DNA of 64,000 nucleotides, from the NCBI GenBank assembly GCA_046757725.1, contig JBHHYU010000004.1:25174-89173 (forward strand), read 5' to 3'. Shown here piece by piece: positions 17,610-25,785 of the stretch. A program made the translations under genes and the position numbers. The notes under the pieces are model-generated. The model did not search any database, was not told where the DNA came from, and saw nothing but the letters and a program-made list of their open reading frames with translations. Every line of letters starts with the position of its first letter. Position 1 is the stretch's first letter. This DNA is from JBHHYU01 sp046757725 (GTDB taxonomy: Bacteria > Desulfobacterota > Binatia > UBA9968).

Positions 17610-18848
17610 TCACAGTCTTGGTACCTTGAGTATCTGGCCGATGTTAATGAGGTGAACACGCCGTATCCCGTTGAGATCTCGTATCTTGCGCACCGAGGTC
17701 CGATAACGCCTGGCAATCTCAGAAAGTGTTTCCCCTGCCGTCACCCGGTGACGCATTATAGGGGTCTGCGTAAACTCACGGTAAGCCGTAGCCAGCGATG
17801 GTAATTCTTCTTGAGGAGCCTTCACTCGATACCCACGCGGAATAATCCTAATCCTAGGAGACAAGGCCGGGTTCCATTCCAGAAAGCGCTTACGGGGAAT
17901 GTCGGTTCCCCTCAGCAGGGTTGCAACGGATATGGCCTCTCCGGTCTCAAACTCTTCCAAGCGAAACGGACGGTGGTATTTGAGTTCAGGAAAATATTCC
18001 TCAGCTCCTTCTGCTACCTCCACGGCAGCCAGAAACTCAGCATAGAAATTTTTTGAGGCAAAGCCAAAGGAACGGCTCTCGTAGCGCCGAATGATCTCTG
18101 CTAGATCCTTGGAGGCCAGCTTTGCTATAGCGCGAGAGATTCCGCTCCTGCCGTGGTTGTAGGCAGTAATGGCTAGGGGCCAGTTGCCGAAGAGTTCATA
18201 GTTTTCTTTGAGTAACCACGCGGCAGCCCGGGTGGATTCCAAAGGATCCCTCCTTTCATCCACCCGACGATTGATACGGAGATACCGTCTGCCCGTAGAT
18301 CGCATAAACTGCCAAATTCCCACGGCCCCTGCATGCGAGCGCGCTCGAGTATTAAAGGATGACTCTACCAGCGGCAGATAGGCCAATTCGATGGGAAGGC
18401 CCTCCTCTTGGAAAATCCGTTGCATCTGTTCCAGGTAGCTGCGAGATCGCTCGAGACCCAATGCAAATTGCTCTTTTACACCCCGTTGGACCCTCACCCT
18501 ATTTTTGTCTATCCCGCGCTCGGAGTATATCTTCTTGCGCTCTCTCCTTATCAGCCGACGAGTCCTTCTGGCGCTTCCTGCATCCAGGACTTTGTAGATA
18601 GTCGTTGGATCAAGCGGGTCGAAAAATATCAGTTCGGAGGAGCTGTACTGGGTAAAGACAAGCTTCCAGAATTCCACCGAATCCTCAAGATCGGGAAAGC
18701 GCGGGAATGGGGAGTCACTCCTAGGGACTTCCCTGCCGGCTAGATGACCGGGGGTGGAAACAAACAAAAAGATTAAAAATATGGCTAAAAGCCTGGCCAA
18801 AAATTTCATAGTCTTCAAGAGCAAAGACTTGACTATGGCAAGGCTCAT
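17610..18848 (-). CDS. mltD: Membrane-bound lytic murein transglycosylase D-like (SLT + LysM)
   Basis: 412 residues from the outermost ATG. A signal peptide (hydrophobic core L-A-R-L-L-A-I-F-L-I-F-L-F) is followed by a basic helical linker. The SLT goose-type lysozyme domain has its catalytic Glu in L-V-E-S-S-F-N and continues with the G-A-V-G-I-W-Q-F-M motif. A C-terminal LysM (H-R-V-T-A-G-E-T-L-S-E-I-A) anchors it to peptidoglycan. MltD enzymes cut glycan strands to 1,6-anhydro ends. Only one LysM is seen, and E. coli MltD has two or more. A start at 18809 (M-K-F-L-A) would give a tighter signal peptide. No lipobox Cys is evident, so it is probably periplasmic rather than a lipoprotein. Confidence 0.87.
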   Translation of the reverse strand: MSLAIVKSLLLKTMKFLARLLAIFLIFLFVSTPGHLAGREVPRSDSPFPRFPDLEDSVEFWKLVFTQYSSSELIFFDPLDPTTIYKVLDAGSARRTRRLIRRERKKIYSERGIDKNRVRVQRGVKEQFALGLERSRSYLEQMQRIFQEEGLPIELAYLPLVESSFNTRARSHAGAVGIWQFMRSTGRRYLRINRRVDERRDPLESTRAAAWLLKENYELFGNWPLAITAYNHGRSGISRAIAKLASKDLAEIIRRYESRSFGFASKNFYAEFLAAVEVAEGAEEYFPELKYHRPFRLEEFETGEAISVATLLRGTDIPRKRFLEWNPALSPRIRIIPRGYRVKAPQEELPSLATAYREFTQTPIMRHRVTAGETLSEIARRYRTSVRKIRDLNGIRRVHLINIGQILKVPRL

Positions 18849-19209
18849 GCCAAGCCAATGGAACTAGATAACTATTTGATTTCATGGGATTTTCCTAGAG
18901 AAGCCATGTAGCCTTCCTCCTTTTTAGGGACAAAAATGGGCAACAATGGACAAATTGAACGTTTAGAGGCAATCCTAAGGATGGATACTGAACACTACCA
19001 CTTCGTTTCTAGGCAAGACCGGGTCGGTCGCCGCTTAGTTTGGTAACCGAACAAGCGTGCATGCCGTGCAACCAGGAGTCGAAAGCATCAGGGGTGCTTG
19101 AGGGCTTTTTGAAGTGGGCGTGGAGGGAGAGATTTACCAAAGGTATGATCTCTTGATAGCTGGCTGTTTTGGGAAAACGCATCGCTCCGAGTCGATGCCT
19201 CGGGTTCGT
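18849..19209. other. Non-coding gap (361 bases) with one hairpin
   Basis: Upstream of mltD and downstream of the small secreted-protein gene, both on the minus strand. A hairpin at 19032-19057 (CGCTT/AAGCG outer arms and TTTGG/CCGAA inner arms, loop TAA) has no T-run. No ORF or known RNA was seen. Confidence 0.35.
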
Positions 19210-19578
19210 TTAGGGAACCGGAGTGAAATCGGTCTCGGACCAATGGCCGGGTTCTAGAATCAAAACACCGAATGCGCTCTCGATCCACCGTGGGGGGACA
19301 TAGGTTTTTTTTGTCAACTTGACGGAAGATTTTTGATCTCGGGGAGTGGGCGTGGGAGAGTGCTGGATCGTCTGGGATATACTAATGTCTCTGCTGACAG
19401 AACCGGAGAAATGGTGAAACGGATGATGGAAATGGTCTAAAGCGCTGCCGCGGCGCATGGGAGCGCGCTTTGCGGGCCGGATACGGGGGGCTTCTCCACC
19501 GAAGGCCAAATGCGAGGTCGGCAAAAGCCAAACGAGAATTGCGAAACCACCTAGAATCTCGGCGATCCTTGACTTCAT
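19210..19578 (-). CDS. Small secreted His-rich protein of unknown function
   Basis: 122 residues with a clear signal peptide (hydrophobic I-L-G-G-F-A-I-L-V-W-L-L-P, cleavage likely after A-F-G-G). The mature part has a His-rich patch D-H-F-H-H-P-F-H-H, a low-complexity Ser/Thr/Pro stretch, and a C-terminal Y-V-P-P-R-W ... E-P-G-H-W segment. The last resembles the W-x-P-G-x-W repeats of small secreted YXWGXW-type proteins. GAGGAGG lies right before the ATG. Metal binding by the His patch is only a guess. Monocistronic. Confidence 0.6.
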   Translation of the reverse strand: MKSRIAEILGGFAILVWLLPTSHLAFGGEAPRIRPAKRAPMRRGSALDHFHHPFHHFSGSVSRDISISQTIQHSPTPTPRDQKSSVKLTKKTYVPPRWIESAFGVLILEPGHWSETDFTPVP

Positions 19579-19803
19579 ACCTCCTCACCTTCTACCCGTT
19601 TCTGTTACAAAGGTCAACGGATCCGCCCGTTGTGAGGCCATCGAAGGACAGACTTATTGGCTCCGGCCGGAAGGTTTTCTCCTAAGGAAACACGGGTTTT
19701 GACGTAGAGCCCCATTTGGCTTGACGGCATCAATCTCGGTGTGCAAAGATCTGCGCGAACCAGATTATATAGTAAACTTCCCAATTAGAAGGAGGTAAAA
19801 GCA

Positions 19804-20340
19804 ATGCGCGTCATTCCAGAGCTTGTCAAGGTGGTGAAAGATCAGAATCAACCACGCACCGGCACAAGGCCTAGCGTAGGAACCATTCGTGTGGATATCA
19901 AGCATCAGGAGCAAAAGACCTTTGACGTGGTCTTTAAGACGGAGGATAAGGCATTTGAGGTGTTGATCGATGAACCTGCCGTACGAGGAGGACAGAGCCG
20001 AGGTCCGACCCCTCTGGGTTATTTTGTGACAGGAGCGGGTGGTTGACTGATGATGCAATATGCCAGTGTGGCAATGAAAAAGGGAGTTCCCATCGATACC
20101 ATGAAGATGACAGTGCGCGGCCACCACTCACGCGAGTCAAGGGCCTTCAAGGACATGATCTTTGAGATTCGTCTGGAGGGCAGTGCTTCAACGGAACAGG
20201 CAGAAGGCTTGGCGCGCGAGGCAAGCGCTCGCTGTTTTGTTGAGAACACCTTAGCGAAGGCGATTCCTCTTACTACTGAAGTTTACCTGAACGGGAGTAA
20301 ATTTCTGACTCTAGCACGGGGTCCGGAGGCAGTGCCGTAA
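19804..20340 (+). CDS. OsmC-family protein, probable selenoprotein (in-frame UGA)
   Basis: One reading frame of 178 residues interrupted by a single in-frame TGA at 20044-20046 (residue 81). Both halves are OsmC-like: residues 50-80 carry F-E-V-L-I-D-E-P-A-V-R-G-G and G-P-T-P-L, and the part after the TGA continues L-M-M-Q-Y-A with the family helices and R-C144-F-V-E-N. In OsmC proteins the residue at the TGA, after G-G or G-A, is the catalytic peroxidatic Cys. The TGA thus replaces Cys with a probable selenocysteine paired with C144. A SECIS-like hairpin follows at the right distance. OsmC enzymes reduce organic peroxides. AAGGAGG lies eight bases before the ATG. A nonsense mutation is the alternative. 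Confidence 0.82.
20047..20076 (+). promoter_or_regulatory. Putative bacterial SECIS element
   Basis: Directly after the TGA of the OsmC gene. Arms TGCCA (20061-20065) and TGGCA (20069-20073) enclose a GTG loop (20066-20068), with two further pairs (C56-G76, A57-T75) below a small internal loop. The first loop base is G and lies 20 bases after the TGA, inside the 16-37 base window usually quoted for bacterial SECIS elements. It would recruit SelB and Sec-tRNA. Confidence 0.6.
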
Positions 20341-20357
20341 GAATCCTGATTTCTTAC
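20337..20357 (+). terminator. Hairpin over the OsmC stop codon
   Basis: Perfect 7-bp arms GTAAGAA/TTCTTAC with a seven-base loop, starting at the stop codon. There is no T-run, so a terminator or 3-prime stabiliser is only possible. Confidence 0.35.
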
Positions 20358-20642
20358 AGGGCTGCGCTCTATAAGAACTCGAATGATTTTTCAGTGCGCC
20401 ATGGCTCTGTTCTGAAACCCACATCATCCGAACTGGGCCTCGATCCTGGAGCTATCGGGATCAGATGTCCGGAAATCATTCCTCCTTTGCTTTTGCCCTT
20501 TCTCCAGTAAAAGAATCATCCTTCCATGCCCTGATGTAAACCCCCTTCCTGGGCCAGTGACATGGCTGGTTGCATTCCACATTTGAGTTCTATAGCATCT
20601 CACCAACTCAACTCGGAGAGTTGACGGATCAAGGGGGGTAAG
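20341..20642. other. Non-coding gap (302 bases) upstream of UPF0182 gene
   Basis: Holds the OsmC stop hairpin at its left edge and a CAACTC-GGA-GAGTTG hairpin (20609-20623) ending just before the ribosome site of the next gene. The second could hide or expose translation of the UPF0182 gene. No ORF was seen. Confidence 0.4.
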
Positions 20643-23378
20643 ATGAAACGTTTCACGACCTTGTTATTCTTCATAGTCTTGTTTCTTTTCGTATTTCTCG
20701 GCCAAGCGGTCTCGCTTTACACGGACTGGCTCTGGTTCGAGGCGGTCGGCTTCACGCAAGTCTTTACTACCACACTGACCTTCAAGGTTGTCTTGGCAGT
20801 GGTCTTCGGTGGGCTTTTTTTCATGGTGCTCTATTTGAACGTCAAGCTGGCGGCCCAAGCACCATCGGAGGTTCGTTTTGCGGATGAGGAAAATGCCATT
20901 GAGCTACCCAGTCCGGAACTCATCGATCCGTTAGTCCGGCGGTTGCTCTTGCCGGCAACTATTCTTCTGGGACTTTTTGCCGCACCCCAGGCAGCCGGCC
21001 ACTGGTCATCCTTGCTCCTTTTCTTCAACTCGGTTCCCTTTGGGCAACTGGATCCTCTCTTCGGCCACGATATCAGCTTCTATGTTTTTCGCTTGCCGGC
21101 TCTGACGGCGCTCTACAATTGGCTTACCGTGACCCTGGGGTTTACCTTTTTAGCCACAGCTTTCGCTTATTTGCTTTACCGGGGTCTCCAGTACACGCAA
21201 AAAGGACTCTTCCTCAACGAAAGGGCACGAACTCATCTTTTCAGTTTGGTTGCCGCCATTCTGCTGACAAAGGCTTTTGGCTACTTCTTGGACACCTTTG
21301 GCCTTCTCTATTCACCGCGGGGGGCTGCCTTCGGGGCCAGCTATGTGGATGTCTACGCCTCCCTACCCGTTTTGCGAATTTTGACTTTTTTGGCCGTGAT
21401 TGCTGCCGTCCTCTGCCTGGTCCAGATTTCTCGCCCGGGGTTTAAGTACCTTTTTGCAGGCCTAGGGGCCTTGATTGTGGTTCATCTCGTAGGGTTGAAT
21501 TTCTACCCATCTCTTCTCCAGCGCTTTCGGGTAGTACCTAATGAAATCGTTGCAGAAACGCCGTTCATCAAGCGTAATATTAAATTCACACGGCAAGCCT
21601 ATGGTTTGGATAAGGTCGAGGTCAAAGATTTCCCCGCGGAGGAAGAACTCACCGCTGCCGAGCTGCAGAGCAACGAAATGACCATTAAAAACGTCAGGCT
21701 CTGGGAGCGCCGCCCCTTGTTGGCGACTTACGGCCAGCTCCAGGAGATCCGCACCTATTACAATTTTGTCGATGTCGACAAGGACCGCTACCGGATCGAT
21801 GGTACCTACCGTCAGGTCATGCTTTCGGCGCGAGAGCTCTCTCACGAGCATCTGCCGAACCGCAACTGGATCAATGAACATCTCACCTACACACACGGCT
21901 TCGGTGCAGTTGTCGGACCTGTCAACGAGGTTACGCCGGAGGGTTTGCCGGAATTCTTTGTCAAGGACATCCCGCCGGTATCGATTGGGCCTATGAAGAT
22001 CACCCGCCCCGAGATCTACTATGGGGAGAAGGCCAACGATTATGTTTTCGTAAAGACCAAAGCCAAGGAACTCGACTACCCCTCAGGGGATCAGAATATT
22101 TATACCACGTACAAAGGCACGGGAGGTGTCTCTCTTCACTCGTTCTGGCGAAAGGTCCTCTTCTCCATCCGCTATACAACTCTGAGAATCGCCCTTTCCG
22201 ATGATATTACCAGCGAAAGCCGTATTCTCTACTACCGCCAGATGGAAGAGAGAGTCAAAAAAATCGCACCTTTTATCACCTTCGATCGGGATCCTTATCT
22301 CGTTATTGCTCGGGGTGGTCGGCTTTTCTGGATCATCGACGGATATACAACATCGAGGCGCTACCCTTACTCTGAACCGACCGAGAGACTCGGAAGCTAC
22401 ATTCGCAACTCCGTCAAGACCGTTGTCGACGCCTATAATGGAACCGTGAGATTTTACCTTAGCGATCCGGATGATCCTATCATCCGGGTTTATGCCAAGA
22501 TCTTTCCAAACCTCTTTAAACCTCTGGATACGATGCCGGCTGGTCTCCGGGCTCATATCCGCTATCCCCAAGATCTCTTTGCGATCCAGGCACGTATGTA
22601 CGCCACTTACCACATGCAGGATCCGCAAGTTTTCTACAATAAGGAAGATCTGCTGAGTATCCCGCGTAGGACCGCGGCTACGCGGCAACAGCAAGGTGGC
22701 CCCCTCATAGGACAGGTGAGGGAGCCGGTGGTGGAGCAGGAGATCAATCCTTACTACATTATCATGCGCCTTCCCGGTGAAAAAAAAGAGGAGTTCATTC
22801 TCCTGCTTCCATTTACTCCCAACAAGAAAGACAACATGCGGGCCTGGCTAGCGGCGAGAAGTGATCCGCCTCATTACGGCAAGCTCATTGCGCTGGAGTT
22901 TCCCAAGGCGAAATTGATTTACGGACCGAAACAGATCGATGCCCGGATCGACCAGGATGCCTTCATATCCCAGCAGCTCAGCCTTTGGGGCCAACGGGGC
23001 TCGCAAGTGATCCGAGGGACCGTCCTGGCAATCCCGATTGAGAAGTCGCTCCTCTATGTGCAGCCCCTCTACCTGGAGGCAGAGAAAGGATCCCTGCCGG
23101 AATTAAAAAGAGTAATCACGGCCTTCGGTAACCGGATCGCTATGGCCAAGACCCTGGAAGCATCTCTCAAGAAGCTCTTCGGGGGTGGGGCGGTTAAGGA
23201 GAGGCCCCAGGTGGCAGCCCTTCATGAAACGGCCAAAGGGGCGAAAGGCCTGGCTGGCCGTGCCCTGGAACACTACTTACAATCTCAGGGGTTTCTGCGC
23301 CAGGGGGAGTGGGCAAAGTTCGGTGAAGAACTGAAGAAGATGGAAGCGATCCTCAAGGAGATGCAGAAAAATCCCTGA
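20643..23378 (+). CDS. UPF0182 (COG1615) large membrane protein
   Basis: 911 residues. About seven hydrophobic helices in the first ~290 residues (opening with Y-T-D-W-L-W-F-E-A-V-G-F, a hallmark of the family) are followed by a ~500-residue extracytoplasmic domain containing R-P-E-I-Y-Y-G-E and Y-P-S-G-D-Q-N, and a short charged C-terminal helix. These proteins are widespread in actinobacteria, cyanobacteria and some deltaproteobacteria and their function is unknown. The ribosome site is a run of AGGGGGG four bases before the ATG. Same strand as the OsmC gene but 302 bases away, so probably separate. Confidence 0.9.
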   Translation: MKRFTTLLFFIVLFLFVFLGQAVSLYTDWLWFEAVGFTQVFTTTLTFKVVLAVVFGGLFFMVLYLNVKLAAQAPSEVRFADEENAIELPSPELIDPLVRRLLLPATILLGLFAAPQAAGHWSSLLLFFNSVPFGQLDPLFGHDISFYVFRLPALTALYNWLTVTLGFTFLATAFAYLLYRGLQYTQKGLFLNERARTHLFSLVAAILLTKAFGYFLDTFGLLYSPRGAAFGASYVDVYASLPVLRILTFLAVIAAVLCLVQISRPGFKYLFAGLGALIVVHLVGLNFYPSLLQRFRVVPNEIVAETPFIKRNIKFTRQAYGLDKVEVKDFPAEEELTAAELQSNEMTIKNVRLWERRPLLATYGQLQEIRTYYNFVDVDKDRYRIDGTYRQVMLSARELSHEHLPNRNWINEHLTYTHGFGAVVGPVNEVTPEGLPEFFVKDIPPVSIGPMKITRPEIYYGEKANDYVFVKTKAKELDYPSGDQNIYTTYKGTGGVSLHSFWRKVLFSIRYTTLRIALSDDITSESRILYYRQMEERVKKIAPFITFDRDPYLVIARGGRLFWIIDGYTTSRRYPYSEPTERLGSYIRNSVKTVVDAYNGTVRFYLSDPDDPIIRVYAKIFPNLFKPLDTMPAGLRAHIRYPQDLFAIQARMYATYHMQDPQVFYNKEDLLSIPRRTAATRQQQGGPLIGQVREPVVEQEINPYYIIMRLPGEKKEEFILLLPFTPNKKDNMRAWLAARSDPPHYGKLIALEFPKAKLIYGPKQIDARIDQDAFISQQLSLWGQRGSQVIRGTVLAIPIEKSLLYVQPLYLEAEKGSLPELKRVITAFGNRIAMAKTLEASLKKLFGGGAVKERPQVAALHETAKGAKGLAGRALEHYLQSQGFLRQGEWAKFGEELKKMEAILKEMQKNP

Positions 23379-23395
23379 TGGCCTTCATAGCCATC
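23377..23395 (+). terminator. Hairpin over the UPF0182 stop codon
   Basis: Arms GATGGC (23377-23382) and GCCATC (23390-23395) with a seven-base loop, overlapping the TGA stop. No T-run follows. Confidence 0.35.
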
Positions 23396-23471
23396 CAGTC
23401 TCTAAGACGAAGAACGAGGCAGCTCCTATAAAACTAACCGTGCCCTTTGGCATGAGTCTTTACGTGGATAC

Positions 23472-25508
23472 CTACTTTACAGCCGATGACCGGCTTGACG
23501 AATTTCCCTCCTTGCCGGTTGTGTATTGACCCGTCTTGAGAAGGTGTTCGGCCATCTGGAGTAAGGCCACGGCGTCTCTGCTGTAGTTGGCCTGTTCGGA
23601 GGTTAAAGGGGCCGGATTCCATGATGGCTCTCCCTGGATGCGCTTGTAGGCCGTCTCCATGCCGGTTTCGGTAAATACGGTGAGGTGTGGGCCAAATATC
23701 ACGCCGTAGCGTTTTTTATTGTAGATCATGATCGCAAGGCTTTCTTGCGCTCCCGGGCTGAGTACGTCGTTACCGAGAAACGGACTGCGATACTCTCCCC
23801 CAAGAATGCCCATGATTGTTGGAGGAAGGTCTATCTGGCTGGTCACGCGCTGAATCCGTTTCGGCTTGAGAAATCTTGGGGCGAAAAAGAGTGCGGGGAC
23901 ACGATATTCCTCGACCGGGATAAGATCACGTCCGCGAAGGTGTACCCCGTGATCTCCCACAAAAACGAATAGGGTATCCTCAAAATAGGATGCCCCCTTT
24001 GCCTCACGCATGAAACGCCCGAGTGCGTAATCGGCGTAGAGAAAATTGTTCAGCTCCTCGTATTTAAAGCCGGGGGGTACGGGTGTTTCCAGCGGGAGTG
24101 GGACGATGCGGCCTGCGGGATATTCCCACGGCGAGTGTAACGAGACGGTGAGGATCGTTGCGAAGAAGGGTTGTCTCTGATTTGCAAGCTGTCGGAACTC
24201 CTGATTGGCCCGGCGGAACAAATCTTCGTCGGAGACGCCCCAGGGGCTACGGTACTCGACATTGTCAAAGTCTTTCTCTTCGATGAAAGTGTCGAAGCCG
24301 TTTCCTAGAAAAAAGGCCCGCATGCGGTCGAAAATTCCCTGGCCTCCGTAGAGAAATAGGGTGGAATAGTCGCGTTCCTTTAAGATAGTCGCTAGTGTGC
24401 TAAAACCCCGATGGGCTTGAGGACGATTGACGACACCGTGGCCGGGGAGGGGCGGGAATGATGATACGGCCGCTTCCAGTGCTTGTATCGTACGCTCGCC
24501 CGTGGCATAGCAGCATTCGAGAAGCGCTCCCTCTGCGGACAAACGGTCCAATTCGGGGGAGAGGGCCGGTGTGCCGCCCAGGGCACCAATGAGACGGCTC
24601 GTAAAGCTTTCCATGACCACAAGAACGACATTGACCGGATGATGCCCACCATAGCCTCGGACCCGACGAACCAAGGGGTTGGGCGAGTCGTGCGTCAGTG
24701 GTCCTCGTATGGAAAGATAGGTGCCTGCCCGGCGGAGGGCTTCATTAGATGGAAGAAGCCTTATTACCGATTTCAAGTCCGTTTGATCCCGCCGAGACCG
24801 GCGGCTCCATTCGTAGAGAACGTTAAAAATTCCGCAGGATGCAATTTCGTTGGCTACGCGGTTCGATGTTACCATCGCTGCGCTCGGGTTGAGAGGGCGA
24901 TGGTCCAAGGTCCCACGTGCAGCGAGCGCTGCAAGCAAGCAACAAAAAACTGTTCCCAATTGATCTAAAAACCAAGGAAAAGGGCCATAAAACGATTCCG
25001 TCCCCTCTAAAGATAACCCCTTGATCTCCGCGACTAAGGAAACAACACCGGCCGTTCCGGCCGCGCTTAGAAACAACATCCACGCGATAGGGTAGGCCTT
25101 TGCGATGGTTCGAAGCACCTCTAGGTCCAATCCATGCTCAAGGACAAGGTAGTTGGGGCGGAGATCGTAATAGCGAAAGAAATAGACTCCGGCTATTTCC
25201 GCCAGAAACAACCCAAAGAAGAGGATTCCAGCATAGACCAGCAGTGCCGACTGGACTATTTCTAGCCACTCCTCGACCGAGAAAAGCAGGGCCACAATGA
25301 GTATTAAAAAGCCCTTGCCAACAACGGTCCCGTCGAGGCGAAAACCGATCCAAAATAGCCTGAGACGTTCCACCAAAGAGAGATCAGTAAGATCGGAGGC
25401 CCGTTCGTAATAGAGCCATAGCCGAAACCCTGAAAGAATCGCCATGGCCGTCAAGACGACTGAGATAGAGAAAACGGTTCGGGGCATGGCATACAAAAGG
25501 TTAGACAT
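23472..25508 (-). CDS. LTA-synthase/OpgB-like phosphoglycerol transferase
   Basis: 678 residues. Five N-terminal membrane helices lead to a periplasmic sulfatase-fold domain. The LtaS active-site residues are in place: metal Glu E300 (V-V-M-E-S-F-T-S), nucleophile T340 (A-T-G-E-R-T), H458 (S-L-H-S-P-W-E-Y) and D519-H520 (V-G-D-H-G-V). Family members move phosphoglycerol or phosphoethanolamine from lipids onto teichoic acids, periplasmic glucans or lipid A. The upstream genes on the same strand (277-base gap) encode an MBOAT acyltransferase, an ACP and an AMP-ligase, which suggests a joint role in decorating an envelope polymer. Start ATG at 25508. The acceptor is unknown. Confidence 0.85.
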   Translation of the reverse strand: MSNLLYAMPRTVFSISVVLTAMAILSGFRLWLYYERASDLTDLSLVERLRLFWIGFRLDGTVVGKGFLILIVALLFSVEEWLEIVQSALLVYAGILFFGLFLAEIAGVYFFRYYDLRPNYLVLEHGLDLEVLRTIAKAYPIAWMLFLSAAGTAGVVSLVAEIKGLSLEGTESFYGPFPWFLDQLGTVFCCLLAALAARGTLDHRPLNPSAAMVTSNRVANEIASCGIFNVLYEWSRRSRRDQTDLKSVIRLLPSNEALRRAGTYLSIRGPLTHDSPNPLVRRVRGYGGHHPVNVVLVVMESFTSRLIGALGGTPALSPELDRLSAEGALLECCYATGERTIQALEAAVSSFPPLPGHGVVNRPQAHRGFSTLATILKERDYSTLFLYGGQGIFDRMRAFFLGNGFDTFIEEKDFDNVEYRSPWGVSDEDLFRRANQEFRQLANQRQPFFATILTVSLHSPWEYPAGRIVPLPLETPVPPGFKYEELNNFLYADYALGRFMREAKGASYFEDTLFVFVGDHGVHLRGRDLIPVEEYRVPALFFAPRFLKPKRIQRVTSQIDLPPTIMGILGGEYRSPFLGNDVLSPGAQESLAIMIYNKKRYGVIFGPHLTVFTETGMETAYKRIQGEPSWNPAPLTSEQANYSRDAVALLQMAEHLLKTGQYTTGKEGNSSSRSSAVK

Positions 25509-25785
25509 GGCTATATCAGCTATACGAAATCAAATGAGTTCGACCACGAGGTTAGAAACCCGATCCGTCGAGGTACCTGCCGCAAGCCGGGGCGTAGCTA
25601 GTAATGAATGAGTTCGTCGGAACAGAATACCAAGCCCTACCCATTTTCTAGTCGTTGATCGCCGGATCTGTAAAATGGACCGTAAATCTTGGGTTCATCG
25701 GCTCATTCGTATTGCCCTGTATGTATTACGTCTCCTGTAATCGGTGTGATGAGCTGGCGACGCAAAATGGAAGCGCCGCCATGGG

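Noticed and set aside
20050..20340. Separate short gene, or a pseudogene, from the ATG after the TGA
   Set aside because: Both parts make one OsmC fold only when joined through the TGA, and no ribosome site precedes the second ATG. The Sec reading explains the TGA position better than decay.
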